64,000 nt of DNA from Yeosuana marina (GCF_011762485.1 NZ_JAAKGI010000001.1:573962-637961), one strand, 5' to 3'; positions 36,455-45,828 are shown, numbered from the stretch's first letter. Translations and numbers: made by a program. The notes: generated by a model not told the origin, from the sequence alone.

Positions 36455-37945
36455 ATGGATATTTTAACTCTTTTCATAATTGTACCTATAATCACCGTTA
36501 TAGCTTTAGTCTTTTCTAAAGGTTTAGAACGAGCGCGTGTTGTTTCAATGATTGGAAGCTTCATTCAACTAGGTATGGCAATCAATTTATTGTTTGCGTA
36601 TTTGAGAGAAATAAAGGTTAATAGCGACATTATGGTATTTACCAAAGATGTTGTCTGGTTTAAAAATTTCAATATTCATTATAATATTGGAGTTGATGGT
36701 ATTTCGGTTGCTTTAATATTATTAACGGCTATTGTCGTTCTAGCAGGTGTTTTTATTTCATGGAAAATGAAAGAATTGCCTAAAGAATTCTTTATTTCAC
36801 TTATTGTATTATCACTAGGAGTTTACGGGGTATTTATCTCCATCGATTTGTTCACCTTATTTGTGTTTTTTGAGATCGCTGTAATCCCAATGTATTTGTT
36901 AATTGGTATTTGGGGCTCTGGTCCAAGAGAATACTCCGCAATGAAGTTAACCCTAATGCTTATGGGTGCTTCGGCTATTTTATTAGTGGGGATTTTAGGA
37001 ATCTATTTTAATTCCAATGCAGACGGCGGTGCTTTAACATTCAATATTCTGGAAATAGCTAAGGTTAATATCCCAATAGAAGCTCAAAAACTATTTTTCC
37101 CATTTGTCTTTATAGGTTTTGCTGTTATAAGTGCATTATTTCCTTTTCATACCTGGTCGCCAGATGGTCATGCTTCAGCACCAACAGCGGTTTCTATGTT
37201 GCATGCCGGTGTTTTAATGAAACTAGGAGGTTATGGTGTGTTTAGAATTGCCATGTTTTTATTGCCAGAAGGAGCATTGCATTGGTCTTGGTTCTTTATC
37301 ATTCTAGCGGCTATCGGCGTTGTTTATGGAGCGTTTTCAGCTATTAGACAAACCGATTTAAAATTTATAAATGCCTATGCCTCGGTAAGTCATTTAGGAT
37401 TGGTATTATTTGCCTTATTAACGCTAAATAAAATAGCTTGGAACGGAGCCATTATTCAATCACTATCACATGGACTATTAACAGCCTTATTTTTTGCACT
37501 GATAGGAATGATTTATGGTAGAACACATACAAGAGATATTAGAAAATTGGGTGGTATGATGAAGATTTTACCATTTATTGGTGCTATTTATGTCATTACC
37601 GGATTAGCTTATTTAGGATTGCCAGGATTTAGTGGTTTTGTGGCCGAAATGAACATTTTTGTGGGAGCTTTTCAGGAAAATTCAGATACGTTTAATAGAA
37701 TCTTAACCATCTTGGTAGTATCATCAATTGTTGTAACATCAGTATATATACTAAGGTTGGTTGGAAAAATAATGATGGGGCCTTTAGAAACGAATGATGT
37801 TAACGACTTACCAAAAGCAACCTGGTTTGAGAAAACAGGTATTTTGTTATTAATGATTCCCGTAATTGGAATAGGTGTAGCGCCATTCTGGTTAAGTGAA
37901 ATGATTATGAAAAGTTTAGAACCCTTTATTCAAGGAGTATTATAA
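36455..37945 (+). CDS. nuoM: Complex I subunit M
   Basis: A 496-residue antiporter-like subunit with about fourteen helices. Signatures are FFEIAVIPMYLLIGIWG, LFPFHTWSPDGHASAPTAVSMLHAGVLMKLGGYG and SLSHGLLTALFFALIGMIYGRTHTRDI. Glu and Lys residues of the proton path are in place. Confidence 0.95.
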   Translation: MDILTLFIIVPIITVIALVFSKGLERARVVSMIGSFIQLGMAINLLFAYLREIKVNSDIMVFTKDVVWFKNFNIHYNIGVDGISVALILLTAIVVLAGVFISWKMKELPKEFFISLIVLSLGVYGVFISIDLFTLFVFFEIAVIPMYLLIGIWGSGPREYSAMKLTLMLMGASAILLVGILGIYFNSNADGGALTFNILEIAKVNIPIEAQKLFFPFVFIGFAVISALFPFHTWSPDGHASAPTAVSMLHAGVLMKLGGYGVFRIAMFLLPEGALHWSWFFIILAAIGVVYGAFSAIRQTDLKFINAYASVSHLGLVLFALLTLNKIAWNGAIIQSLSHGLLTALFFALIGMIYGRTHTRDIRKLGGMMKILPFIGAIYVITGLAYLGLPGFSGFVAEMNIFVGAFQENSDTFNRILTILVVSSIVVTSVYILRLVGKIMMGPLETNDVNDLPKATWFEKTGILLLMIPVIGIGVAPFWLSEMIMKSLEPFIQGVL

Positions 37946-37966
37946 AAAATTAAACAGATAACTAAA

Positions 37967-39394
37967 ATGAATTTTAGTAGCTTTTTATTAATGCGTCAAG
38001 AGATTATACTTTTAACAATTATTCTATTGTTATTAGTTGCTGAAATTTCAATCTCTAAATCCAAAAAACAAAGTATCGTCCATTTGGCTATTTTCTTGTT
38101 TGGAATTCATACCATTGTTGGTTTTTTGCCAATAGAATCAGGCAAACTGTTTGGAGGTATGTTTCACTCAAATGAGCTTGTGCATTTCTTTAAAAATGTA
38201 CTTAATGTTGGCGTTTTTATTTTATTGCTACAATCAGCAGACTGGTTGCAGGAAAAGGTGGTGGATGAGAATAAAGGAACAGAGTTTTTCATCCTTTTAT
38301 TTTCTTCATTATTAGGAATGTATTTTATGATCTCTGCAGGCGATTTCTTAATGTTTTATTTAGGATTGGAGCTTTCAACATTACCTGTGGCTGCGTTGGC
38401 TGCTTTTGAAGTGACCAAGAGAATTTCCAGTGAAGCAGGAATTAAATTTATTTTGTCTGCTGGATTAGCCTCAGGAGTTTCCTTGTTTGGTATTTCTATG
38501 TTATATGCTACATCGGGTTCTATTTATTTTGATGATATTATCACGATGATTTCAGCCACTAACTTAACCATATTAGGATTTGTTTTGTTCTTTGCTGGAT
38601 TAGCTTTTAAAATATCATTAGTACCATTTCATTTCTGGACTGCTGATGTTTATGAAGGAGCACCTATTAGTGTGGCGTCTTATTTATCAGTTATTTCAAA
38701 GGGAGCAGCGGTTTTTATCCTCATGATCTTATTCTTCACCGTATTTAAAACATTAATGCACGTTTGGGAAAACATAGTTTATGTCATAGCATTGGCAACC
38801 ATGTTTATAGGTAATTTATTCGCCATAAGACAACAAAATATGAAACGGTTTTTAGCATTTTCATCGATTGCACAAGCAGGATTCATCTTGTTAGGATTAA
38901 TCACTGGAACGCAATTAGGAACCGCTACAATTATATATTTTGTAATGATTTATATCTTTTCCAATTTGGCTGCATTTGGTGTCGTACAAGCAATCTCATT
39001 AAAAACAGGAAAAGAGAATATGAATGATTATGAAGGCTTGTACAGAACTAATCCTAATCTAAGTTTGGTGATGATGTTGGCCTTATTTTCACTGGCTGGA
39101 ATACCACCAGTAGCAGGTTTTTTTGGTAAGTTTTTCTTATTTACCGCAGCCGCAAGCGAAGGGTATTATTTGTTAGTATTTTTAGCCGTTGTTAATGTAA
39201 CCATCTCATTATACTATTATTTATTGGTAGTTAGAGCTATGTTTTTAAGAACAAGTGATCAAGCTATTCCGTATTTCAAGAATAAATTATATATGAGATT
39301 AGGGCTTTTAATTACTGTAATAGGTATTTTAGTGATTGGTCTTTATAGCCCATTGTATGATTATATTTTTGAATTAAGTAAGAATTTAAATTAG
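37967..39394 (+). CDS. nuoN: Complex I subunit N
   Basis: A 475-residue antiporter-like subunit, the third of the pump series. It has YLGLELSTLPVAALAAFE, AFKISLVPFHFWTADVYEGAPISVASYLSVISKGAAVF and FSSIAQAGFILLGL. It is followed after 6 bp by a small gene that is not a known complex I subunit. Confidence 0.94.
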   Translation: MNFSSFLLMRQEIILLTIILLLLVAEISISKSKKQSIVHLAIFLFGIHTIVGFLPIESGKLFGGMFHSNELVHFFKNVLNVGVFILLLQSADWLQEKVVDENKGTEFFILLFSSLLGMYFMISAGDFLMFYLGLELSTLPVAALAAFEVTKRISSEAGIKFILSAGLASGVSLFGISMLYATSGSIYFDDIITMISATNLTILGFVLFFAGLAFKISLVPFHFWTADVYEGAPISVASYLSVISKGAAVFILMILFFTVFKTLMHVWENIVYVIALATMFIGNLFAIRQQNMKRFLAFSSIAQAGFILLGLITGTQLGTATIIYFVMIYIFSNLAAFGVVQAISLKTGKENMNDYEGLYRTNPNLSLVMMLALFSLAGIPPVAGFFGKFFLFTAAASEGYYLLVFLAVVNVTISLYYYLLVVRAMFLRTSDQAIPYFKNKLYMRLGLLITVIGILVIGLYSPLYDYIFELSKNLN

Positions 39395-39400
39395 AAGGTT

Positions 39401-39730
39401 ATGCCATTAGAAGGAAGTCATAAATTTGGAAGTATTGGAGATACTAGAGTAACGTTTGTTCAAAAGGGAGCTTCTGAAGATCGAATGAATTTTTTAAAAA
39501 AACTATTGGAGCATAATGGGTTTGAAGTTATTATTGAAGAAGAGAAAAAGAAAGCAGAAGAAGACCCCCAATTATATACTGTAGCGGTCACTGATATGGT
39601 TTTTAATCCAACTATTTGGGTTTACGAAAGAAAACTAAAAACCTTTGATGGACATAAAGTTAATCAAGACTACTGGGAACAGCGCTCAGAGGACACCAAT
39701 CCGCATTATTGGAATAATGGTGACAAATAA
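39401..39730 (+). CDS. Small unknown protein at the end of the nuo operon
   Basis: A 109-residue soluble protein with no signal peptide, membrane segment or metal-binding cysteine. The start (GSHKFGSIGDTRVTFVQKGASEDRMNFLKKLLEHNGFEV) looks like an alpha/beta fold. The C-terminus is rich in Trp, Tyr and Asn (YWEQRSEDTNPHYWNNGDK). I do not recognise a family. Its position, 6 bp after nuoN and before the operon terminator, suggests an accessory or assembly role in complex I or in its electron input. Confidence 0.75.
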   Translation: MPLEGSHKFGSIGDTRVTFVQKGASEDRMNFLKKLLEHNGFEVIIEEEKKKAEEDPQLYTVAVTDMVFNPTIWVYERKLKTFDGHKVNQDYWEQRSEDTNPHYWNNGDK

Positions 39731-39789
39731 TGTGCTTTAAATTTCTGGAAGCATATTTTTTACTACACAATCATCTTTAACAAAATTTA

Positions 39790-39818
39790 ATTCCTACTAA
39801 TTTAGTAGGAATATTTTT
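39790..39818 (+). terminator. Terminator of the nuo operon
   Basis: A 10-bp stem ATTCCTACTA/TAGTAGGAAT with a 3-base loop, followed by ATTTTTTT. It separates the nuo operon from the [2Fe-2S] ferredoxin gene. Confidence 0.85.
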
Positions 39819-39903
39819 TTATTCTGAATTAAATTTTAATTTTGCTGCTATTTCTTATTCTTTTAAAAAAGTAAAACGGTAAAAACGAAGAAATTTAATT
39901 GCT

Positions 39904-40233
39904 ATGAAAGATGTTACCATTAAAATAACAGATAGAAACGGAACCAAGCATGATATTGTAGCACCAACCGATATGGCTATGAACCTTATGGAAGTTGTTC
40001 GCTCTTACGAATTGGCTCCAGAAGGAACGATTGGAGTTTGCGGTGGGATGGCTATGTGCGCTTCTTGCCAATGTTATATTTTAAGCGATACAGAATTACC
40101 AATAAAGCAAGATGAAGAAGATGCGATGCTTTCTGAAGCGTTTTATGTCAAACAAAATAGTCGTTTAGGCTGCCAAATACCTATTACACCAAATCTGCAT
40201 GGATTGGAAGTAGAATTGGCTCCAGAGAGTTAA
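39904..40233 (+). CDS. [2Fe-2S] ferredoxin, adrenodoxin type
   Basis: A 109-residue electron carrier. The cluster ligands follow the vertebrate/bacterial adrenodoxin pattern: GVCGGMAMCASCQCY (C-x5-C-x2-C, about 46-56), then a distal Cys in SRLGCQIPI near residue 90. Such ferredoxins usually work with NAD(P)H reductases, P450s, ring-hydroxylases or Fe-S assembly. It has its own region upstream, after the nuo terminator, and is convergent with rnfA. I infer no fixed partner. Confidence 0.9.
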   Translation: MKDVTIKITDRNGTKHDIVAPTDMAMNLMEVVRSYELAPEGTIGVCGGMAMCASCQCYILSDTELPIKQDEEDAMLSEAFYVKQNSRLGCQIPITPNLHGLEVELAPES

Positions 40234-40242
40234 TACTTTAAT

Positions 40243-40818
40243 TTAAACTAAAGCTGTAAATCCTAGAAAAGCTAACGATAATAAACCAGCTACCAATAAA
40301 TTAATAGGTACGCCTTTCATGCCTTCAGGAATGTTAGCGAGTTCTAATTGCTCTCGTATACTAGCAAAAACTATTAAGGCTAAACTGAATCCTAAGGAAT
40401 TTGAAATAGCAAAAAATACGGCTTTTATCAAACTACCATTGTCTAACCCAAGGGCTAATATAGCGACGCCTAAAACAGCACAATTCGTTGTAATTAAAGG
40501 TAGAAAAACCCCTAGTGCCTGATATAATGGTGGACTCACTTTTTTCAGAATTATTTCTACCATTTGCACTAAGGCAGCAATAACCAAAATAAAGGTAATG
40601 GTTCTTAAATAATTTAATCCGGCAGGCACTAACACATATTCATGTAGCAAATAGGTCACCGTTGTGGCTATGGTCATTACAAATAATACCGCTCCAGACA
40701 TTCCAACTGATGTCGATACTTTGTTAGAAACCCCTAAAAAAGGACAAATACCTAGAAATTGTGATAATACAATATTGTTAACGAATACGGCAGCTATGAG
40801 TATAATTACATAATCCAT
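40243..40818 (-). CDS. rnfA: Rnf complex subunit A
   Basis: A 191-residue, six-helix membrane subunit. VNNIVLSQFLGICPFLGVS and TTNCAVLGVAIL are the paired cysteine-bearing half-helices that bind the membrane iron-sulfur centre shared with NqrE. Last gene of the rnf operon. It ends 10 bp from the convergent ferredoxin gene with no hairpin visible. Confidence 0.94.
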   Translation of the reverse strand: MDYVIILIAAVFVNNIVLSQFLGICPFLGVSNKVSTSVGMSGAVLFVMTIATTVTYLLHEYVLVPAGLNYLRTITFILVIAALVQMVEIILKKVSPPLYQALGVFLPLITTNCAVLGVAILALGLDNGSLIKAVFFAISNSLGFSLALIVFASIREQLELANIPEGMKGVPINLLVAGLLSLAFLGFTALV

Positions 40819-40819
40819 A

Positions 40820-41425
40820 TTAAGCAGTTTTTGTTGTTAGTTTATTGAAGATAACGGTTAAATAGGCTAGGGCTATAAAAGCACCTGGTGGTAATATGAA
40901 AAGTATAAACGTATTGGCATCATCTGGCACAAAACTAAGTCCAAATAAACTTCCGCTACCTAATATTTCACGAACAGAGCCTAATGCTGTTAAAGCCAAT
41001 GTAAATCCTAAACCCATTCCTAAGGCGTCAATTATTGAAGATAATACATTGTTTTTTGAAGCATAGGCTTCTGCTCTTCCTAATATAATACAGTTCACTA
41101 CGATTAAAGGAATAAAGATTCCTAATTGCTCATAAAGAAAGGGAACGAATGCCTCTAAAATCATTTCTACAATCGTTACGAAAGATGCTATAATGATAAT
41201 AAATGCCGGAATACGAACTTTAGCAGGTATTAGGTTTTTTACTAATGAAACCACAATATTAGACATTAGTAATACAAAAGCTGTAGCCACGCCCATGCCT
41301 AAGCCATTAAATGCTGATGAGGTAACACCTAGCGTTGGACACATGCCCAGTAACATTACAAAAATGGGGTTTTCTTTAATAATTCCTTTTAAGAAATTTT
41401 GTTTTTGATTTAGAGTTTCAGCCAT
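40820..41425 (-). CDS. rnfE: Rnf complex subunit E
   Basis: A 201-residue membrane subunit homologous to RnfA and NqrD, in opposite topology. It has the half-helix cysteines in MLLGMCPTLGVTSSAFNG and VNCIILGRAEAYAS. It starts 5 bp after rnfG and lies 1 bp from rnfA. Confidence 0.93.
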   Translation of the reverse strand: MAETLNQKQNFLKGIIKENPIFVMLLGMCPTLGVTSSAFNGLGMGVATAFVLLMSNIVVSLVKNLIPAKVRIPAFIIIIASFVTIVEMILEAFVPFLYEQLGIFIPLIVVNCIILGRAEAYASKNNVLSSIIDALGMGLGFTLALTALGSVREILGSGSLFGLSFVPDDANTFILFILPPGAFIALAYLTVIFNKLTTKTA

Positions 41426-41430
41426 AATTC

Positions 41431-42027
41431 TTAATGTTTTAATTCAATTAACGAACTATTATTTTTTATAAAAGCATCGTAAGCCATTTGTGTTGCATCA
41501 CAAAATGCTCGTGAAGAAATTGTAGCACCTGTTAAAGCATCAACGTCGCCACCATCTTTTTTTACTGCCAATTTAAAGTCTGAAATATTGATGCCTTTAA
41601 ATTGATTTAAAAATTTATCTTCGGTCATTTTAGTACCTAAACCAGGGGTTTCTTTTTGTTCTAGAACTACTACATTTTCAATATCACCATTAGGTTTAAA
41701 ACCAACCATAAGTTTCACTAAACCACTAAACCCTTTATCGGTTGACCCAATAACAGCAGCCCCAACAAATTCGTTTTTTGAATAGGCAGGATATATTTCT
41801 ACACTGTCTGAAACCTTATCAGATGTTACCATTTTAACGTCTTCAACGGGGTTATTATCAAACGCAGGTAATACCAATTTTAAGGCGTTTATTTTTTTCT
41901 CAAGTTTAGCTTTAGCCTTTGGTTCTATGGTTAAATCATTTACAAATCCTAATGCGAAACCAGAAACTAATGTAATGACCAAAAGTGATAACAACATTCC
42001 GAAAAAAGTAGATTCTTTTTTACTCAT
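41431..42027 (-). CDS. rnfG: Rnf complex subunit G
   Basis: A 198-residue protein with one N-terminal anchor (about 10-30) and a periplasmic FMN domain. The flavinylation motif DALTGATISS near residue 165 offers the Thr to which FMN is covalently joined. A flavin transferase (ApbE) would be needed to load it and is not in this window. Confidence 0.94.
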   Translation of the reverse strand: MSKKESTFFGMLLSLLVITLVSGFALGFVNDLTIEPKAKAKLEKKINALKLVLPAFDNNPVEDVKMVTSDKVSDSVEIYPAYSKNEFVGAAVIGSTDKGFSGLVKLMVGFKPNGDIENVVVLEQKETPGLGTKMTEDKFLNQFKGINISDFKLAVKKDGGDVDALTGATISSRAFCDATQMAYDAFIKNNSSLIELKH

Positions 42028-42029
42028 AA

Positions 42030-43040
42030 TTACACGATTTTAGCTTTAATTTTCGAGCCAAATCTTCGAGGCTTAAAATATTTATTGATTAATGGCACAA
42101 AGGCGTTCATAATTAAAATAGCGAACGAAACACCTTCAGGATAGGCTCCAAAAAGCCGTATCACTACCGTTATTATCCCTATGCCAATGGCGAAAATAAT
42201 CATGCCTTTTTTCGTCATAGGGCTGGTCACTAAATCTGTTGCCATATAAAAAGCACCCAAAATAGCGCCACCAGATAGGATATGAATGATAGGGTTCGCA
42301 TAATGCTCGGGATCTAATGCCCAGAAAACACCAGTCATAACCGCCATAGTCATTAAAACCATAACAGGAATATGCCAAGAAATAACTTTTCTGAATATTA
42401 AATATAATCCTCCAAGCAATAATGCTAGAGCCGACATTTCTCCTAAAGAACCTCCCGTAAATCCGAACAGCATATCTATAGCTGAAGGAATTCTCGAACT
42501 TATTTCAGTCATGGTGTCTCCATATTGAAGTCCTTCTTTTATGACGCCGAGAGAGGTCGCGCCTGTAACGGCATCAACAACATTAGTGTTGTTTTCTATG
42601 GCTGTTGGCCACATCGTCATTTGAACAGGAAAAGAAACTAATAAAAATACACGGCCAACTAACGCAGGGTTAAAAATATTAAAACCTAAACCGCCAAAGG
42701 ATAGTTTGGCAACACCAATAGCAACTAATCCACCAACAATAACCATCCAAATAGGTAAGTTTGAAGGCAAATTAAACGCCAGTAAAATTCCGGTGAGCAA
42801 CGCAGAACCGTCGGTGATGGTTACTGCGGTTTTTAAAAGATATTTCTGAATAAGGTATTCAAACAAGACACACGAGGCAATCGCGACTGAGGTTACAATT
42901 AAAGCACCCAATCCGAAAACATATATAGATACTAAAAAAGCAGGTGATAGTGCTATGATGACATCGTACATTAGTTTTTTAGACGTTCTATCTGAATGAA
43001 CATGCGGCGAAGCCGATACAATGATGGGTTGCGTACTCAT
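42030..43040 (-). CDS. rnfD: Rnf complex subunit D
   Basis: A 336-residue membrane subunit with about ten helices. The covalent FMN site is DAVTGATSLGV near residue 158. PHVHSDRTSKKLMYDVIIAL at the N-terminus and GGLVAIGVAKLSFGGLGFNIFNPALVGR are RnfD/NqrB family segments. 2 bp from both neighbours in the operon. Confidence 0.94.
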   Translation of the reverse strand: MSTQPIIVSASPHVHSDRTSKKLMYDVIIALSPAFLVSIYVFGLGALIVTSVAIASCVLFEYLIQKYLLKTAVTITDGSALLTGILLAFNLPSNLPIWMVIVGGLVAIGVAKLSFGGLGFNIFNPALVGRVFLLVSFPVQMTMWPTAIENNTNVVDAVTGATSLGVIKEGLQYGDTMTEISSRIPSAIDMLFGFTGGSLGEMSALALLLGGLYLIFRKVISWHIPVMVLMTMAVMTGVFWALDPEHYANPIIHILSGGAILGAFYMATDLVTSPMTKKGMIIFAIGIGIITVVIRLFGAYPEGVSFAILIMNAFVPLINKYFKPRRFGSKIKAKIV

Positions 43041-43042
43041 AG

Positions 43043-44371
43043 TTAGTTTTTAACCGTATTTAATTTTTTAACAATCGTTTTCCCAAATCGGATATAATCT
43101 AATAGCGGACGATGCGATGGGCACACGTAGCTACAAGAACCACATTCAATACAAGTCATAATATCTTCGGAACCTGCTTTTTCATACATCCCTTTTTCAG
43201 ATAAATTCATTAAAAGATGAGGTTCAAGTCCCATTGGACAAACCTCGACACACTCACCACAGCGAATACAGTTTTTTGGTTCGCCTCGGCTCGCTTCATC
43301 TTCAGAAATAACTAAAATTCCTGAGGTTCCTTTGGTAACAGGAACATCTAAGTTTTTAATAGCTTTTCCCATCATGGGGCCACCATTAACAATTTTACGA
43401 GTACCTTCTGGTAAGCCGCCAACTTCATTAACTAAATCAGAAATTGGGGTTCCTATTTTCACCCAATAATTCGAGGCGTTTTCTAATTTTTTTCCAGTAA
43501 CGGTAACCACACGCTCAATTAATGGTTTGTTATGTTGAATCGCTTGATAAATCGCAAAAATGGTTCCTACATTATGCACGATAACACCAACATCTAGTGG
43601 TAATCCGTTTTTAGGAACTTCGCGGTTTAATATGGCTCTCACCAATTGTTTTTCACCACCTTGCGGGTATTTTACTTGTAGCGCTGCGACTTTAATACCA
43701 GAATCGTTTACAGTGAGTTTTTTGAAAATATCAATGGCATCTTTCTTATTATTTTCAATACCAATAATGGCTTTATCAATATGAAGGGCGTGCATTAAAA
43801 TTTTAATGCCAACAAGAATTTCTTCAGCTTTTTCAAGCATTAAACGATGATCGGCCGTTAAATAAGGTTCACATTCTACCCCGTTAATAATAAGATGATC
43901 TAAAACGGTTCCTTCTTTTACGCTCAATTTCACATGAGATGGAAATGTCGCACCACCCAGACCAACAATTCCGTAGTCGTTAATACGTTGGAGAATGTCT
44001 TTTGGTTCCATAGTGATATCCTTTTTTAGAGGATAGTCTATCTCTTCAAAATTCGATTCGTTTTTAGCATCGGTACGAATAACAATACATTGTTTTTTGT
44101 ATCCGCTGGTATCAATTATCTTATCTAGTTTGGTAACAACTCCTGCTACTGGTGAGTGCACATTTGAAGACACAAAACCACCAGATTTAGCAATAACTTG
44201 GCCTATTTCTACTTTGTCTTTAACATTAACAATTATTTCTGAAGGAATACCTATGTGTTGCGAAATAGGCACGTAAACCATTTTTGGTACGGGCATCTTT
44301 TTGATGCTTTTCGCTGAGGTTAACTTATTTTCTGGAGGATGAATACCGCCTTTTGGAAATGTTTTAAGCAT
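43043..44371 (-). CDS. rnfC: Rnf complex subunit C
   Basis: A 442-residue soluble subunit that exchanges electrons with NAD and carries FMN. It has the start FPKGGIHPPENKLTS, the nucleotide-binding VGLGGATFPSHVKL (about 128-141) and two [4Fe-4S] motifs near the C-terminus (CIRCGECVEVCPMG and CIECGSCSYVCPSH). It overlaps rnfB by 8 bases. It lacks the long Ala/Lys-rich C-terminal extension of the E. coli homologue RsxC. Confidence 0.95.
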   Translation of the reverse strand: MLKTFPKGGIHPPENKLTSAKSIKKMPVPKMVYVPISQHIGIPSEIIVNVKDKVEIGQVIAKSGGFVSSNVHSPVAGVVTKLDKIIDTSGYKKQCIVIRTDAKNESNFEEIDYPLKKDITMEPKDILQRINDYGIVGLGGATFPSHVKLSVKEGTVLDHLIINGVECEPYLTADHRLMLEKAEEILVGIKILMHALHIDKAIIGIENNKKDAIDIFKKLTVNDSGIKVAALQVKYPQGGEKQLVRAILNREVPKNGLPLDVGVIVHNVGTIFAIYQAIQHNKPLIERVVTVTGKKLENASNYWVKIGTPISDLVNEVGGLPEGTRKIVNGGPMMGKAIKNLDVPVTKGTSGILVISEDEASRGEPKNCIRCGECVEVCPMGLEPHLLMNLSEKGMYEKAGSEDIMTCIECGSCSYVCPSHRPLLDYIRFGKTIVKKLNTVKN

Positions 44372-45254
44372 CGGTCTTTATATTTTCAGATTCAACTTTC
44401 GCTTCAACTTTTGGCGTTTCTTTTTTGACTTTTTTAGGTGGAAAATTGGTCTCTATAATAGAATGCGTTGGACAAACTTCTACACATTTTCTGCAAAGCG
44501 TACAGATAGCCGGGTCTATATAGGCTAAATTGTTTATCATAGTAACGGCATCTTTTGGACAAATATCTTGACACTTAGAGCAACCAATACAGGCAACATC
44601 ACAGGCTTTTTTTGCAATACCGGCTTTGTCTTCATTAAGGCAACCAACAAATACTTTTAAATCTCTTTTGTTTTTAGGTCGCATTTCTATAATATCTCTG
44701 GGGCAAGCTTCTACACAGGCACCGCATGAGGTACATTTATCTGAGATTACAACTGGTAATCCAGTTGCTTCATCCATATACATGGCATCAAACTTACATA
44801 CAGTCACACAATCTCCATCACCTAAACAACCGTATTGGCAATCGGTTTCTCCACTATAAATCATAGCGGAAATGGCACACGATCTTGGACCTTGATATTC
44901 GGTAGTTTTTGGTCTAACATCACAACCACCTTGGCAGCGAACAACAGCAAGCGTTGGGTCTTTTTCTGCAACCTCTTTACCTAAGACTTCGGCAACAAGT
45001 TTCATAACATCGTTACCGCCAACAGGACAAAATAGGTTTGAAATATCTTCGGTAGCAACTAATTTTTCTGCGAAAGATTTACAACCAGGAGAACCACAAC
45101 CGGCACAGTTCGCAGCGGGTAATAAATCTTCAACTTCAGCGATTAAAGGGTCTTCATAAACATAGAATTTTTTAGAAACAACATACAACACAATTGCTGC
45201 AATTGACCCTAATGAGACTAATAAGAAAACACTATATAAAACAGATTCTGACAT
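44364..45254 (-). CDS. rnfB: Rnf complex subunit B
   Basis: A 296-residue ferredoxin-like subunit that accepts electrons from ferredoxin. An N-terminal anchor (about 5-25) leads to a 4Fe-4S domain (AANCAGCGSPGCKSFAEKLV, with FCPVGG) and then several CxxCxxCxxxCP motifs, for a total of about four to six clusters. It ends in a Lys/Glu-rich tail. First of the six rnf subunit genes, 6 bp after the RseC-like gene. Confidence 0.95.
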   Translation of the reverse strand: MSESVLYSVFLLVSLGSIAAIVLYVVSKKFYVYEDPLIAEVEDLLPAANCAGCGSPGCKSFAEKLVATEDISNLFCPVGGNDVMKLVAEVLGKEVAEKDPTLAVVRCQGGCDVRPKTTEYQGPRSCAISAMIYSGETDCQYGCLGDGDCVTVCKFDAMYMDEATGLPVVISDKCTSCGACVEACPRDIIEMRPKNKRDLKVFVGCLNEDKAGIAKKACDVACIGCSKCQDICPKDAVTMINNLAYIDPAICTLCRKCVEVCPTHSIIETNFPPKKVKKETPKVEAKVESENIKTDA

Positions 45255-45260
45255 ACGAAT

Positions 45261-45689
45261 TTATGTTTTTAATATGGATATTTTAAAGGCACTTTTAAGT
45301 GTGTTTTTTAAAAAATAAAGCGTTATATAATATGGCAATAGAATACCAAGCGATAATATTCCTGCCATCCATTCTTTTAAAAAACTTGATGCTATTAATA
45401 GCGTAGAAAACATGAGTATAAACGGAAAGACATAAGCCCAAAAAACGGCTTTCAAGCCTAAAGCTTTTTTTAAAACTACTTTCACGTGTTCGTTAATGCT
45501 AAAGGAATCGTTTGAGTTTATGATTTCAATATCTTTAGTATTGGATTCTGATATACCACAGGCCGATTTTGCCCGACAAGATTCACAATGCACATTTTGT
45601 TCTAAAGAGACAATAACAGAATCTCCAGTTATTTTTGAAATAACTCCTGAGTGGACAAATGTGTTTTTTTCAGATACTCCTAGATTCAT
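45261..45689 (-). CDS. RseC/MucC family protein leading the rnf operon
   Basis: A 142-residue membrane protein. An N-terminal soluble part carries a Cys cluster (VHCESCRAKSACGIS, about 32-46), followed by two membrane helices (about 83-102 and 106-128). This fits the RseC (SoxR-reducing system) family, whose members help Rsx/Rnf reduce the SoxR [2Fe-2S] cluster or assemble the complex. Its place at the head of the rnf operon supports an Rnf-linked role. Confidence 0.88.
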   Translation of the reverse strand: MNLGVSEKNTFVHSGVISKITGDSVIVSLEQNVHCESCRAKSACGISESNTKDIEIINSNDSFSINEHVKVVLKKALGLKAVFWAYVFPFILMFSTLLIASSFLKEWMAGILSLGILLPYYITLYFLKNTLKSAFKISILKT

Positions 45690-45716
45690 ATCCTTTAAGT
45701 TAAAAAGTATACAATG

Positions 45717-45760
45717 CTAAAGTACTCGATGAGTATATGAGAATATATGATTTATATCAG
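45717..45760 (-). promoter_or_regulatory. rnf operon promoter with a Crp/Fnr-like site
   Basis: ATGATTTATATCAG (45747-45760) is centred 33 bp from a near-consensus -7 box, TACTTTAG on the minus strand (45717-45724, one mismatch at a fixed position). The leader to the RseC-like ATG is about 24 bases. Confidence 0.65.
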
Positions 45761-45828
45761 GTTATGCTAGGTTTTACATAGATTCTCGTTTACGAAAACG
45801 TTATAGTTTAAAAAAATATTATAGAATT

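Noticed and set aside
40243..45254. Na+-translocating NADH:quinone reductase (nqr) instead of rnf
   Set aside because: RnfB and RnfC type Fe-S subunits are present, and there is no NqrF or NqrA; the order B-C-D-G-E-A is that of rnf.
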